Source: Teretinema zuelzerae (GTDB lineage Bacteria; Spirochaetota; Spirochaetia; Treponematales; Treponemataceae). Taken from it: 64,000 nucleotides of DNA. The number at the start of each line of letters is the position of its first letter. Positions within the stretch are counted from its first letter, which is position 1. Below, in pieces: positions 51,175 through 59,529 of the stretch. The translations under genes and the position numbers were made by a program. The stretch lies in assembly GCF_021021555.1 (NCBI RefSeq), contig NZ_JAINWA010000001.1, positions 1,302,001-1,366,000 on the forward strand, given 5' to 3'. Under the pieces are notes generated by a model. It was given only the letters and a program-made list of their open reading frames with translations, was not told the DNA's origin and did no database searches.

Positions 51175-52074
51175 CTAGGCGCCCAGTTCGGCGATCTTCT
51201 GCAGAAGGGCTTCGTCGTATTCAGGGATGGCGCCCTTTCGCGTCACCACGAAATCGGCTAGCTCGGCGCCGAAAGAAAGGGCGCGACTCACCGGGCAGCC
51301 CCGGCCGAGCGCCGCCAAAAAGCCCGCGGAGAAGCTGTCTCCCGCGCCCACGGTGTCCACGACGGCGACCTTCGCGGGAACCGAGCGAGCGGTTTCCCCC
51401 GCGTGCCGCGCCAGGGCGCCGGCCTTCCCGAGCGTGACGAGCACGATGCGCAAACCGTAACGGCCGATCATTGCGTCCGCGAACGATTCTTCCGTGTCCG
51501 CCGAAAGCGGTATATCCAGGAGGGCGGCAAGAATCGCCACCTCCTCGTCGTTCACCTTCAGAATGTCCGCGAACTTCAAGCCGTCTTCCAGAATTTCGCG
51601 GGAGTAGTAGTTCTTGCGAAGATTCACGTCGAAAAACACGGTTTTGGCCGAAACGCTTTCAAGGATCCGCCTGAGGCACGCCCTGCTCGCCGGAGAGCGC
51701 TGTGCAAGGGTGCCGAAGCAGACGACGTCCCACTCGGCGGATTGAATCGCCTTCAATTGCTCTTCGGAGAGATCTATAGCGTCCCACGCGCACGGGTCGT
51801 TGAACTCGTAGGAAGGAATCCCCTTGTCGAGGAAGATGGTCGCGGTTCCGGTAGGCAGGCCGGGGAGCGCAGACACATAGTCCGCGCCCACTCCGAGCGC
51901 GCGAACGAGGGACAGAGCCTCGTCCCCCCGCCGGTCCGCTCCGACCGCGGACACGATGCACGAATCCGCCCCCAGCCGCGCCAAATGCCCGGCAACGTTG
52001 AGCGGAGCCCCGCCAAGAGTCTGATGATCCGCGAACACATCCCACAGGATTTCCCCGAAAGCAAGACTTTTCAT
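51175..52074 (-). CDS. PfkB-family carbohydrate kinase, fructokinase-like
   Basis: A 299-residue ribokinase-type sugar kinase. GEILWDVFADHQTLGGAPLNVAGHLARLG at the start is typical of fructokinases. The catalytic signature DTVGAGDSFSAGF near residue 245 carries the general-base Asp. It should phosphorylate fructose or a related sugar in the cytoplasm. The ATG at 52074 follows a strong promoter (TTGCGA-17-TATAAT) by seven bases, so the message is probably leaderless. A start at 52113 would lie within that promoter. Confidence 0.9.
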   Translation of the reverse strand: MKSLAFGEILWDVFADHQTLGGAPLNVAGHLARLGADSCIVSAVGADRRGDEALSLVRALGVGADYVSALPGLPTGTATIFLDKGIPSYEFNDPCAWDAIDLSEEQLKAIQSAEWDVVCFGTLAQRSPASRACLRRILESVSAKTVFFDVNLRKNYYSREILEDGLKFADILKVNDEEVAILAALLDIPLSADTEESFADAMIGRYGLRIVLVTLGKAGALARHAGETARSVPAKVAVVDTVGAGDSFSAGFLAALGRGCPVSRALSFGAELADFVVTRKGAIPEYDEALLQKIAELGA

Positions 52075-52081
52075 CTGCTCG

Positions 52082-52110
52082 ATTATACGGCCGTTCCGGG
52101 GTAATCGCAA
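52082..52110 (-). promoter_or_regulatory. Promoter of the sugar kinase gene, leaderless type
   Basis: TTGCGA (52110-52105), a 17-bp spacer and a perfect TATAAT (52087-52082) on the - strand, ending seven bases before the ATG at 52074. It is the clearest of the leaderless-type promoters. Confidence 0.75.
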
Positions 52111-52126
52111 CAAGCCTTCCCGCGAT

Positions 52127-52142
52127 TATGACAAATGTCATA
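52127..52142 (+). promoter_or_regulatory. CRP/FNR-like palindrome upstream of the DUF438 gene
   Basis: TATGACAAATGTCATA has perfect seven-base arms. It lies about 60 bp before the predicted start of transcription from a TATTCT box (52182-52187), a distance used by class I CRP/FNR activators. The neighbouring gene encodes a hemerythrin-like/PAS protein, so a redox or NO regulator of this family is plausible. That is an inference. Confidence 0.5.
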
Positions 52143-52206
52143 TTTCCCGTTTTTTATCGCTCAAATTCCGCTAAAAGGGATTATTCTATTAGCGGAGGAG
52201 CGACGC

Positions 52207-53337
52207 ATGGAACTTATTCACACCGGCGACGAAAAGACTGAAGATTTGATCCGGTATCTCCGCCTGTTAGGAGCGGGAGAAACAAACCGTGAAACCTACG
52301 ACCGTTTTTCGGGAGCGCTGAAAAGCGCCGATCCGTTCAGCGTAAACGCTGCCCTGCACCGGGTTCTTTCGGAAGCGGAATCGGTGGAAGCATGGAAGGC
52401 TCCTGTGGCGCGGTTTCTCCGGGCGGCTGCGGCGGCCCTGGAAGCGCTGCCGCTTCCGGACTATCCGGAGAATCATCCGCTGGCCCTGCTTGATGCCGAA
52501 AACGGCGAGATCGTGCGCGCGCTCGAATCGCTGCAGTCGATAGCCCGCGGAATCCCCGGAAGCGAGGCGAATCCGCAGGCAGTCGTTATTCAGAACAGGC
52601 TGCGCGAGTTCTCTCTTCTCGGCGCGCATTACGCAAGACTCCAGAACGAGCTCTTTCCCCTTTTCGAAACCGCGGCGCAGGACCATGACTGCGTCGCCCT
52701 GATGTGGTCGATACAGGACGACGTCCTCGAGTTGTTGAAGCGGCTCCAGTCCCCCGGCGCAGCCGATGACGGGGCGGCCTTTCTGAAGGACTTCGGAACC
52801 TTCTACCTCACCGCGGCGTCCCTCGTATGGCGCGAGCGCAGGGTTCTCTATCCAGCCGCGTTCCGCGCAGTTCCCGAGCGAATCTTTCTGCCGAAGGAGG
52901 GACGCGCCGGCCCGGTTTCGACCGCAGGCGGAGCAGAACCCTGCTTTATCAGCTCCACCGGTTCTCTCACCCAGGTTCAGCTGGAAGCTGTTTTCAAAGT
53001 CCTGCCGGTAGACGTGTCGTTCATCGGCGCGGACGACCGCGTAAAGTTCTACTCCGACCCGCCGCACCGAGTGTTCCCGCGCAGCCCGCAGATCATCGGT
53101 CGGCTGGTGCAGAACTGCCATCCCCCGAAAAGCGTCGCGACGGTAGAAAAAATCCTTGCGTCCTTCAAGGACGGATCGGAAGACTCGGCGGAATTCTGGC
53201 TCTCCATGAAGGGGCGATTCATCCACATCGAATACTTCGCCCTCCGCGACGACTCAGGCGCCTATCTCGGCACCCTGGAAGTCAGCGGCGACGCAACTGC
53301 CGTGCGCGCCCTGGAGGGAGAAAAGCGGCTTTTATAG
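52207..53337 (+). CDS. DUF438/hemerythrin-like protein with a C-terminal PAS domain
   Basis: A 376-residue cytoplasmic protein. The N-terminal third is helical. The middle part, FSLLGAHYARLQNELFPLFE with later histidine and glutamates, looks like a hemerythrin-type di-iron bundle. The C-terminal part (about 265-376, VLPVDVSFIGADDRVKFYSDPPHRVFPRSPQIIGRLV) is a PAS domain of the kind found in DUF438 proteins. Family context suggests binding of oxygen or NO and a signalling role, but no output domain is present. The ATG at 52207 has GGAGGAG; an earlier in-frame ATG at 52135 lies in the regulatory region. Confidence 0.82.
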   Translation: MELIHTGDEKTEDLIRYLRLLGAGETNRETYDRFSGALKSADPFSVNAALHRVLSEAESVEAWKAPVARFLRAAAAALEALPLPDYPENHPLALLDAENGEIVRALESLQSIARGIPGSEANPQAVVIQNRLREFSLLGAHYARLQNELFPLFETAAQDHDCVALMWSIQDDVLELLKRLQSPGAADDGAAFLKDFGTFYLTAASLVWRERRVLYPAAFRAVPERIFLPKEGRAGPVSTAGGAEPCFISSTGSLTQVQLEAVFKVLPVDVSFIGADDRVKFYSDPPHRVFPRSPQIIGRLVQNCHPPKSVATVEKILASFKDGSEDSAEFWLSMKGRFIHIEYFALRDDSGAYLGTLEVSGDATAVRALEGEKRLL

Positions 53338-53426
53338 AGAAAGGCCGTCGGAACCCGGAAATGCGCTGAACGAGGGCTATACTGGCAGTCGTCGCGCGCG
53401 TTGCGCACGCGAACGGAGGATTGAAC

Positions 53427-54011
53427 ATGAAAAGAAAAAACGTATTCGGTTTGCTGATGGTCGCCGCGTGTTCGGCGCTTCTTTCTGCCGAACTTCCCGG
53501 AACAATCGAAAAGATTCCGCTTTTCAAGGGAATGGTTCTGGAATCCGAAGAGACGGCGCCGGCGGACGGGGAGCTATTGCTCGGAATCGTCCGCACCTAT
53601 ACGGTCAATGCGGCGCCGGAAGAGGTGCTCGCCTTTTATGAAAAGGCGCTGGCTATAAGAGAGCGATTCGGCGAGAGCGGGGACCAGAACGACCTCAAGG
53701 TGAAGGAATTCGTCCCACCGTCGATGCAGGTGTATTTCTGGGACGAGAACTACTTCATCGACGGCGACTTCGGAGAAGGCGGATCGTCCAATCGGGGCTG
53801 GATGAAAAAGGAACTATCGAAGCGGATAAAAGACCGCGAAGGATACTGGGTGCAAAACGCCTCGGCCCTCTGGTATTACCGCGATACGGCGAACACCCTT
53901 ACCGAGCTTCAGGTGATGCTGGACGATTTGAGCATCAACGAAGACGAGGGAACCTATAGGCTTCGCACGCAGGTCGCCATCCGGGTTGTTCGATATACAT
54001 ACGGGTTCTGA
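53427..54011 (+). CDS. Exported protein of unknown function
   Basis: A 194-residue protein with a signal peptide (residues 1-21, ending LLSAE). The mature part contains TYTVNAAPEEVLAFYEKAL, a beta-strand plus helix that recalls small periplasmic lipid- or ligand-binding folds, then several aromatic-rich strands. I do not recognise the family. The ATG at 53427 has CGGAGG upstream. It converges on htpG, with a two-way terminator between them. Confidence 0.72.
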   Translation: MKRKNVFGLLMVAACSALLSAELPGTIEKIPLFKGMVLESEETAPADGELLLGIVRTYTVNAAPEEVLAFYEKALAIRERFGESGDQNDLKVKEFVPPSMQVYFWDENYFIDGDFGEGGSSNRGWMKKELSKRIKDREGYWVQNASALWYYRDTANTLTELQVMLDDLSINEDEGTYRLRTQVAIRVVRYTYGF

Positions 54012-54035
54012 TCGAAACAGAGCCTCAATAAAAAA

Positions 54036-54069
54036 GCCGTCCGGCTGTTCAACGCCGGACGGCCTTTTT
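54036..54069. terminator. Bidirectional rho-independent terminator
   Basis: A perfect stem, GCCGTCCGGC (54036-54045) with GCCGGACGGC (54054-54063), is preceded by A6 and followed by TTTTT. It serves both the gene ending at 54011 and htpG ending at 54091. Confidence 0.92.
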
Positions 54070-54090
54070 ACGCCTCAAGGGCGCAATCTC

Positions 54091-56037
54091 TTATTTCGCC
54101 AACAGGCGGTTAAGCTTCTTAACGAAATCGGCGGGATCCTTCAGCTCGCTTCCTTCCACCAGAAGAGCCTGGTCGAGCAGGATGGAAGAAACGTCCGCGA
54201 TAAAGGTTTCGTCCTCGCTGTCGCGCACCTTCTGAACAAGCGCGTGATCGGGATTGATCTCGAGAATCGGCTTTACTTCCGTCATGCCGGCCTGACCCAT
54301 CGCGCGCATCATCCGCTCCATCTGGAGGGAGGGATCGTTCTCGTCCACGACGATGCAGGAGGGAGAGTCGGAAAGTCGCTTTGAAAGATGCACATCCTTC
54401 ACGCGGTCTCCCAAAGCCTTCTTGATTTTCTCCGCGACCGGCTTAAAGGATTTCTCCTTCTCCTCCGCGGTCTTCTTGTCTTCGTCGGAACCGAGCTCAT
54501 CGTCCGAGCCGGCCCGGTTCGCGGCTTTCAGATCCCACTCTTTGTGTTTTCCGAGCGAGGGGATGACGATGTCGTCGATCTCGTCCGCCATGATGAGCAC
54601 TTCGATGCCTTTCTTGCGGAAGGCTTCCAGGTGCGGGCTCTGGCGGAGCGTTTTCTCGTCGCCGCCGGTAAGGTAGTAGATAGCCTTCTGCTCGGGCTTC
54701 ATGCGGGAAGCGTAGTCGGCGAAGCTCGTCCACTGGGGAGCCGGCTTTACGTTGCCGTCGGAGTCCTTCTCATCCTCGCCTACCCAGGTCGATTTGAAGC
54801 GTACCAGTTCCGAAAGCTCCTCGCGGTGGGCGTAGTCGCCGTAGAGGCCTTCCTTGAGCGGGCGGTTGTATTCGGTTATGAACTTCTCGTACTTCGCGCG
54901 GTCGTTTTCGGCCAGCTTCTTGAACTCTCCCAGAAGCTTCTTGACGGAGGACGACTGGATGCCGCTGAGAATACGGTTCTGCTGGAGTATTTCGCGGCTG
55001 ACGTTCAGCGGGAGATCCTCGCTGTCGATGATTCCCCGTACGAAGCGGAGATACACCGGCAAGAGCTCCTTGTCGTCGTCGGTGATGAACACGCGTTTGA
55101 CGAAGAGCTTCACGCCGCTTTTATAGTCGGCGTTGAACATGTCGAAGGGCGCCTTCTGCGGAACGTAGAACAGCGTCGTGTATTCCTGGGTTCCCTCGGC
55201 CTTCGTGTGTACATAGAGCAGCGGATCTTCGCTGTCGTGGGAAAGAGACTTGTAGAAACTCTTGTAGTCTTCTTCCTTGAGTTCGCTCTTCGGCTTCTGC
55301 CAGATCGCGCTCGCGTCGTTGATCTGCTCGGCGGTCATCGCCTCGGAGGAAACCTTTCCCTTGTCGTCGTATTCCTTCTTGAGATAGTGCAGGTAGATGG
55401 GGAAGGCGATGTGGTCGGAATAGCGCTTGACGATGTCTTCGATCTTCCATCGGGAGGCGAATTCCTTGTCGTCGTCGTTCAAGTACATGACGACGGCCGT
55501 GCCGTGAGATCCTTCGCCCACGCCTTCAACAAGCGGGAAGGCCGAGTCGTCGGCTTCCGAAAGATCGTATTCTCCCTTTCCGTCGCTGGTCCACTTCCAT
55601 ACCTTCGAATCTGCGGCCTTTTTCGTAAAGACTTCGATTTTCGAGGCGACCATGAAGGCCGAATAAAACCCGACGCCGAACTGGCCGATGAGGTTCGAGT
55701 CTTTCTTCGCGTCGCTCGCGAGCTGCTCGATGAAAGCCTTCGTTCCCGAGCGGGCGATGGTTCCCAGGTTGGAAACGACGTCGTCAGAGTTCATGCCGAT
55801 GCCGGTATCGCGGACGGTGAGCGTCTTTTTCTCTTCATCGAAGAGGATGTCGATGCGCGGGTCGAAGCGCACGCTCTTGTAGGCTTCGTCCGAAAGAGAA
55901 AGGTACTTCAACTTGTCGAGGGCGTCCGAAGCGTTTGAAACGATCTCGCGGAGAAAAATCTCCTTGTTGGAATACATGGAATGGATGATGAGGGTGAGAA
56001 GTTGATTGACTTCCGTTTGGAACTGATGTGTCGCCAT
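54091..56037 (-). CDS. htpG: Molecular chaperone HtpG (Hsp90)
   Basis: A 648-residue bacterial Hsp90. The ATP-binding domain shows SNASDALDKLKYLSL, DTGIGMN and GQFGVGFYSAFMVA, followed by the middle domain (LFVKRVFITDD, LPLNVSREILQQN) and the C-terminal dimerisation domain. It refolds or stabilises client proteins in the cytoplasm under stress. The gene stands alone, with a terminator behind it and an AGGAGA ribosome site at a rather long distance (12 bases). I see no CIRCE element upstream. Confidence 0.97.
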   Translation of the reverse strand: MATHQFQTEVNQLLTLIIHSMYSNKEIFLREIVSNASDALDKLKYLSLSDEAYKSVRFDPRIDILFDEEKKTLTVRDTGIGMNSDDVVSNLGTIARSGTKAFIEQLASDAKKDSNLIGQFGVGFYSAFMVASKIEVFTKKAADSKVWKWTSDGKGEYDLSEADDSAFPLVEGVGEGSHGTAVVMYLNDDDKEFASRWKIEDIVKRYSDHIAFPIYLHYLKKEYDDKGKVSSEAMTAEQINDASAIWQKPKSELKEEDYKSFYKSLSHDSEDPLLYVHTKAEGTQEYTTLFYVPQKAPFDMFNADYKSGVKLFVKRVFITDDDKELLPVYLRFVRGIIDSEDLPLNVSREILQQNRILSGIQSSSVKKLLGEFKKLAENDRAKYEKFITEYNRPLKEGLYGDYAHREELSELVRFKSTWVGEDEKDSDGNVKPAPQWTSFADYASRMKPEQKAIYYLTGGDEKTLRQSPHLEAFRKKGIEVLIMADEIDDIVIPSLGKHKEWDLKAANRAGSDDELGSDEDKKTAEEKEKSFKPVAEKIKKALGDRVKDVHLSKRLSDSPSCIVVDENDPSLQMERMMRAMGQAGMTEVKPILEINPDHALVQKVRDSEDETFIADVSSILLDQALLVEGSELKDPADFVKKLNRLLAK

Positions 56038-56119
56038 TTATTCGAGTTCTCCTGAAATGTAAAGGGTATCTTTTACAAAGGTACTTAAATCTATCTGCGA
56101 ACGGCAAGTCCAAATGTGC

Positions 56120-56125
56120 TAGAAT
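56120..56125 (+). promoter_or_regulatory. -10 box of the outer-membrane protein gene at 56133, leaderless type
   Basis: TAGAAT ends seven bases before the ATG at 56133. No ribosome site is present, and the -35 region is weak (TGCGAA at 18 bp). An in-frame ATG at 56124 overlaps the box itself. Confidence 0.5.
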
Positions 56126-56132
56126 GGTGTTC

Positions 56133-57146
56133 ATGCGCATCGTAAGCCCCTGCACCGCCGGCATCCGCACAACTTTTATCCGCATGATTTGTTCGATGAT
56201 GCTTCTCGTGTCCGCGGCGGCGGCCCGGAACCTCGCCGCGATGGAAGCTCCGTCGTTCTCGGCATCTCCTTTTTTCGAAGCCACCCGCGGAAACGCGCTT
56301 GAATATGTGTACTACAACGATAAGTTCTTGAGCGAACTGATCTGGGACATGAAGCCGATGCTTTCGGCGGGAATGAAGGCCGATGCCGAGTGGCGCAACG
56401 GAGTAAGCATCAGCGTCGAAGGCTCGCTCGCCGTACCCATGAACACCGGCATTATGGAAGATTCGGATTGGTTTAATCTGTATTACTATAATCAGGATAC
56501 CGAAAAAACCAATTTTTCGCGCCATGAGGCCGAACTCCTGTACGGCGGAAGCCTGGAAGCCCTCATCGGAAAGACGTTCAAGGCAGGAGGCGGCGGAAAA
56601 CGGGACATCTCGGTTACCCCCGCCCTCGGAATCCGGTATTACCGCTGGAAATGGGACGCCAACGACGGATACACCCAGTACGCGAGCGACTCGGGCGCCT
56701 ACGTGTGGTCGGAGGATCTGCCGAAAACCCCCATTTATGGAACCGGCATCAGCTATGAACAGCAATACCTCATCCCCATTGCCGCCGTCAGGGCGGATCT
56801 ATCTTTTTCGACAAATCTGAAGATCTCGACATCGGTCGCCTTGAGCCCCTGGCTCTATTGCTACTCGATCGACAACCACCATCTTACCGGATACGACTAC
56901 CACGACATCATGACCGGAGGATACCTGTTAGAACCGGCTCTCTCTCTGGAATGGACGGCTGCCTCGAAGGTTGTCCCCTTTCTGAGCCTCAAGTGGACGC
57001 AGATCGGCGGGCTTCGGGGAAAAACGGGAGAAATCAATACGGCGGCGAACACCATCTCCTGGTCGTACGCAGAAGACGGCGCAGGGCCGGGAGCGGGGCT
57101 CGAAACCGCTGTGTTCCGCGCGGGCGTTGCATTCGCACTCAACTAA
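56133..57146 (+). CDS. Predicted outer-membrane beta-barrel protein
   Basis: A 337-residue exported protein. A basic start and a hydrophobic segment (ICSMMLLVSAAAARNLAA) give a signal peptide of about 37 residues. The mature part alternates polar and aromatic residues in strand-like blocks (LEYVYYNDKFLSELIWDMKP, ISVTPALGIRYYRWKWD, PFLSLKWTQIGG), as expected of a barrel. It ends FRAGVAFALN. The omptin-like order of strands is suggestive but I cannot see the catalytic residues, so it stays unassigned. The start is set by the -10 box seven bases upstream. Confidence 0.72.
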   Translation: MRIVSPCTAGIRTTFIRMICSMMLLVSAAAARNLAAMEAPSFSASPFFEATRGNALEYVYYNDKFLSELIWDMKPMLSAGMKADAEWRNGVSISVEGSLAVPMNTGIMEDSDWFNLYYYNQDTEKTNFSRHEAELLYGGSLEALIGKTFKAGGGGKRDISVTPALGIRYYRWKWDANDGYTQYASDSGAYVWSEDLPKTPIYGTGISYEQQYLIPIAAVRADLSFSTNLKISTSVALSPWLYCYSIDNHHLTGYDYHDIMTGGYLLEPALSLEWTAASKVVPFLSLKWTQIGGLRGKTGEINTAANTISWSYAEDGAGPGAGLETAVFRAGVAFALN

Positions 57147-57253
57147 CGCGGAAAGCCGATCGCTCCGCCTGGCCGCATTTCATGCCGCGGCTGATCCCCG
57201 ACAACTTCGAACATCGCACGCGGCCGAAGAGTCGCTGCACCCTGCTCTATACG

Positions 57254-59473
57254 TCATCCGAGCGGACAGATTTTTACCAGGCCGCTTTTCCTGAACGTCT
57301 TGAACGTCTTTCGCGGAAGAGCCGCGAGAACTTCGGGAGAGACAGGAATGTCGGCGAAGGCGCGCTGAATGCGCCGCGCGGACTCAGGATCGACGCGCAG
57401 GGAATGCTCCTCGCCCAGAAAATACCAGACAAGCTCGCCGTCATCCGAGCCCCGAACGGGAGAACTCCCTGTCCAGCAATAATCGGAGGCCGGGTCGAAG
57501 GGTTTGTTCCGCTCGAAATCCCGCGCTTTTTCATACGAGGCGATATACTCGTCGATAAGATCCGCCTGTATTCGCGGAGAGGGCATGCTGAACGGAAACC
57601 ACTTGCGGACGGGAGAGTCGAGCCCTTCTCCGTGCATCCAGGCCTGGAGCGCGGCGTCGAGAGGGGCGGTATAGAGCTTCGAGGCCTCCTCGCCGGCGAA
57701 ACGGAGATCGTTGTCCGCGAAGTTTCCCCTCTTGTCTATCGGCTCCAGCTTTGCCGAACCGTTTTCGCCCCGGTGCATTCCGGCCTCCCACTCGCGGTGA
57801 ACGCGGGAGTGGCGGGTAAGCACGAATTTATGCCAAAAAGCTGAATCTACGAGTCCGGCGGCGAAAAGCTGGCGCATGACTTCAGCCGAATCAACGACGT
57901 CCTGCTCAGTCTCGTTCCAGTAGCCGTAGATCAAATAGGAATGCACGAGCACTCCCGCCTCCTTGAAGGCGGCGCAGACTGCCACGAGGTTTTCGAGGTC
58001 GATGCCCTTGTCCACGGCCTTGAAGCCCGAAGGGCTGGCGATTTCGATGCCCCCGGAGACGGCGGAAAGCCCGCCGAAGGAGAGGAAGTCGGCAAGGTCG
58101 CGGGTGAAGGTTTTCTCGAAGCGGATGTTCCCCCAGAACGAGAGGAGGCCGCCGGAGGGGTCTTCGCGGGCCGCGCGGAGATTGCCGAGGGCGAAGTCGC
58201 GAAGAGCCCGGGGCGGGGCCGCTTCGTCGACAAGGTGGATGCCGCGCACTCGGCGCGAGAGGGCCTGGGCGCGGAGGGATTGGTACAAATTTGGTATACC
58301 TACCGGTAGGTATACACCAACATAATCAAGACTCACATCGCAGAACGAGCATCTGTGCCAATAGCAGCCGTGAGCAAGATACGCTTTCAGCCAGGCTCCG
58401 TCGGACCATAACCGGTGCATCGGATTCGGCGTGTCGGACAATCTCGGATAAAGGGCGAAATCGATGTCCGAATAATCGGGAGAGATCGACGCGGTAAGCC
58501 GGTTTTCTTCATCCCTGAGCCCGGGAGGACAGTGCAGAAAGCGCAAGGTCCCGGATCGCCGGGCTTCGGGATCGCGCAACAGAGACAGATACGCTCCGAA
58601 GCCGCGGTCGAAGCAGAGAAAGTCCGCATACAGGCCGAGCCGTTCCGCGGAGCAGTTGCGCAGTTCAGTATTCACGTACCCGCCGCCCATGCTGATCAGG
58701 GCCCGCTCGCCGAACCGGTTCCTGAGCGCCCGCGCCGTAGCGAGGGCGTTCACCAGACAGCCGGGAAAGGGTATCGAAACGCAGAAGAGCGTCTGCCCGT
58801 CCGCGGAAACCGAAGGCTCCAGATCATCGAGAAACCGCTCCAGAAAGGGCTCGTAATAATCGGCCACCAGAGGACGCGAGAGAGCCGTCTCTATCCGTGA
58901 AAAGTCGCGTTCGCTCGCCGCGATCGATTCGGCGTAGCGCACCAGGGAAAACTCCCCGTCGACGGCGGCGGTAATGTAGTCGGCGAGATCCTCGATCGCG
59001 AGTGTCGCGAGGGTTCGTCCGTCGTCGGCCGTGGGCTCGCCTTCGAGGGAGGCGAAAAATGCGTCCATGCGCGCGCCCCGGGGAGCGTGAGGAGAGCGGA
59101 CCAGGGCATGGCACAGCTCCCGGTCTCCGCCGCACAATATTGAAATGATCGGATCGATCCAGGAAATCCAGGCCTTTTCAAGCGAAAGGTATCGCTTCAG
59201 CTGTCTCGCCGTTTCCGCGCCGGCACCGCCCGAGCGCCAGGCTTTTTCCGCCGCCGCAAGGGCTCCCTCCCGGCTTTTCTCGAACAGGCGCTCAAGCCCG
59301 CGAGCGGAAAAAAGATCCCTGAAGAAGAGATTCCCCGCGTCGAACCAGCGGACGTTTTCAATGCCGAACTCGCCGGCTACGCCGCGAAAAAAGGCGGAAA
59401 GATAGGCGCCTGCCGGATAGGGTCCGTTGAGCTGGACGAATGGCGGCTGGATTATTACGACCGAACGAATCAT
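57254..59473 (-). CDS. Radical SAM protein with an N-terminal B12-binding-like domain
   Basis: A 739-residue protein. The N-terminal part (IIQPPFVQLNGPYPAGAYLSAFFRG, later SMGGGYVNTELR) resembles the cobalamin-binding domain of B12-dependent radical SAM enzymes. The iron-sulfur cysteines are in HGCYWHRCSFCD, a C-x4-C-x2-C spacing instead of the usual C-x3-C-x2-C; the CYW...C variant exists in related proteins. SAM-binding segments GGIEIASPSG and YLIYGYWNETEQDV follow. The last 150 residues form a family-specific tail. The substrate is unknown. It is divergent from the Mla-like operon, with only 56 bp between the two start codons. Confidence 0.85.
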   Translation of the reverse strand: MIRSVVIIQPPFVQLNGPYPAGAYLSAFFRGVAGEFGIENVRWFDAGNLFFRDLFSARGLERLFEKSREGALAAAEKAWRSGGAGAETARQLKRYLSLEKAWISWIDPIISILCGGDRELCHALVRSPHAPRGARMDAFFASLEGEPTADDGRTLATLAIEDLADYITAAVDGEFSLVRYAESIAASERDFSRIETALSRPLVADYYEPFLERFLDDLEPSVSADGQTLFCVSIPFPGCLVNALATARALRNRFGERALISMGGGYVNTELRNCSAERLGLYADFLCFDRGFGAYLSLLRDPEARRSGTLRFLHCPPGLRDEENRLTASISPDYSDIDFALYPRLSDTPNPMHRLWSDGAWLKAYLAHGCYWHRCSFCDVSLDYVGVYLPVGIPNLYQSLRAQALSRRVRGIHLVDEAAPPRALRDFALGNLRAAREDPSGGLLSFWGNIRFEKTFTRDLADFLSFGGLSAVSGGIEIASPSGFKAVDKGIDLENLVAVCAAFKEAGVLVHSYLIYGYWNETEQDVVDSAEVMRQLFAAGLVDSAFWHKFVLTRHSRVHREWEAGMHRGENGSAKLEPIDKRGNFADNDLRFAGEEASKLYTAPLDAALQAWMHGEGLDSPVRKWFPFSMPSPRIQADLIDEYIASYEKARDFERNKPFDPASDYCWTGSSPVRGSDDGELVWYFLGEEHSLRVDPESARRIQRAFADIPVSPEVLAALPRKTFKTFRKSGLVKICPLG

Positions 59474-59479
59474 TTGTCC

Positions 59480-59523
59480 AAAATATCACTTTGTTTTACT
59501 TTATGCCATTGATGGGATATACT
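59480..59523. promoter_or_regulatory. Back-to-back leaderless-type promoters of the radical SAM and mlaE genes
   Basis: On the - strand an extended -10, TGATATTTT (59488-59480), ends six bases before the ATG at 59473. On the + strand TTTACT (59495-59500), a 17-bp spacer and TATACT (59518-59523) end six bases before the ATG at 59530. Both fit in 56 bp with no ribosome site on either side. Confidence 0.6.
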
Positions 59524-59529
59524 CGAGCC

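Noticed and set aside
54388-55938. A 516-codon + strand frame opposite htpG
   Set aside because: It lies entirely within htpG on the other strand and has no motif or ribosome site.
56038-56119. CIRCE or other heat-shock operator upstream of htpG
   Set aside because: No TTAGCACTC-N9-GAGTGCTAA-like dyad is visible in the interval.
57147-57253. Possible small gene between the barrel gene and the radical SAM gene
   Set aside because: The 107-base interval has a short open frame but no ribosome site or coherent composition; it also lacks a clear terminator.
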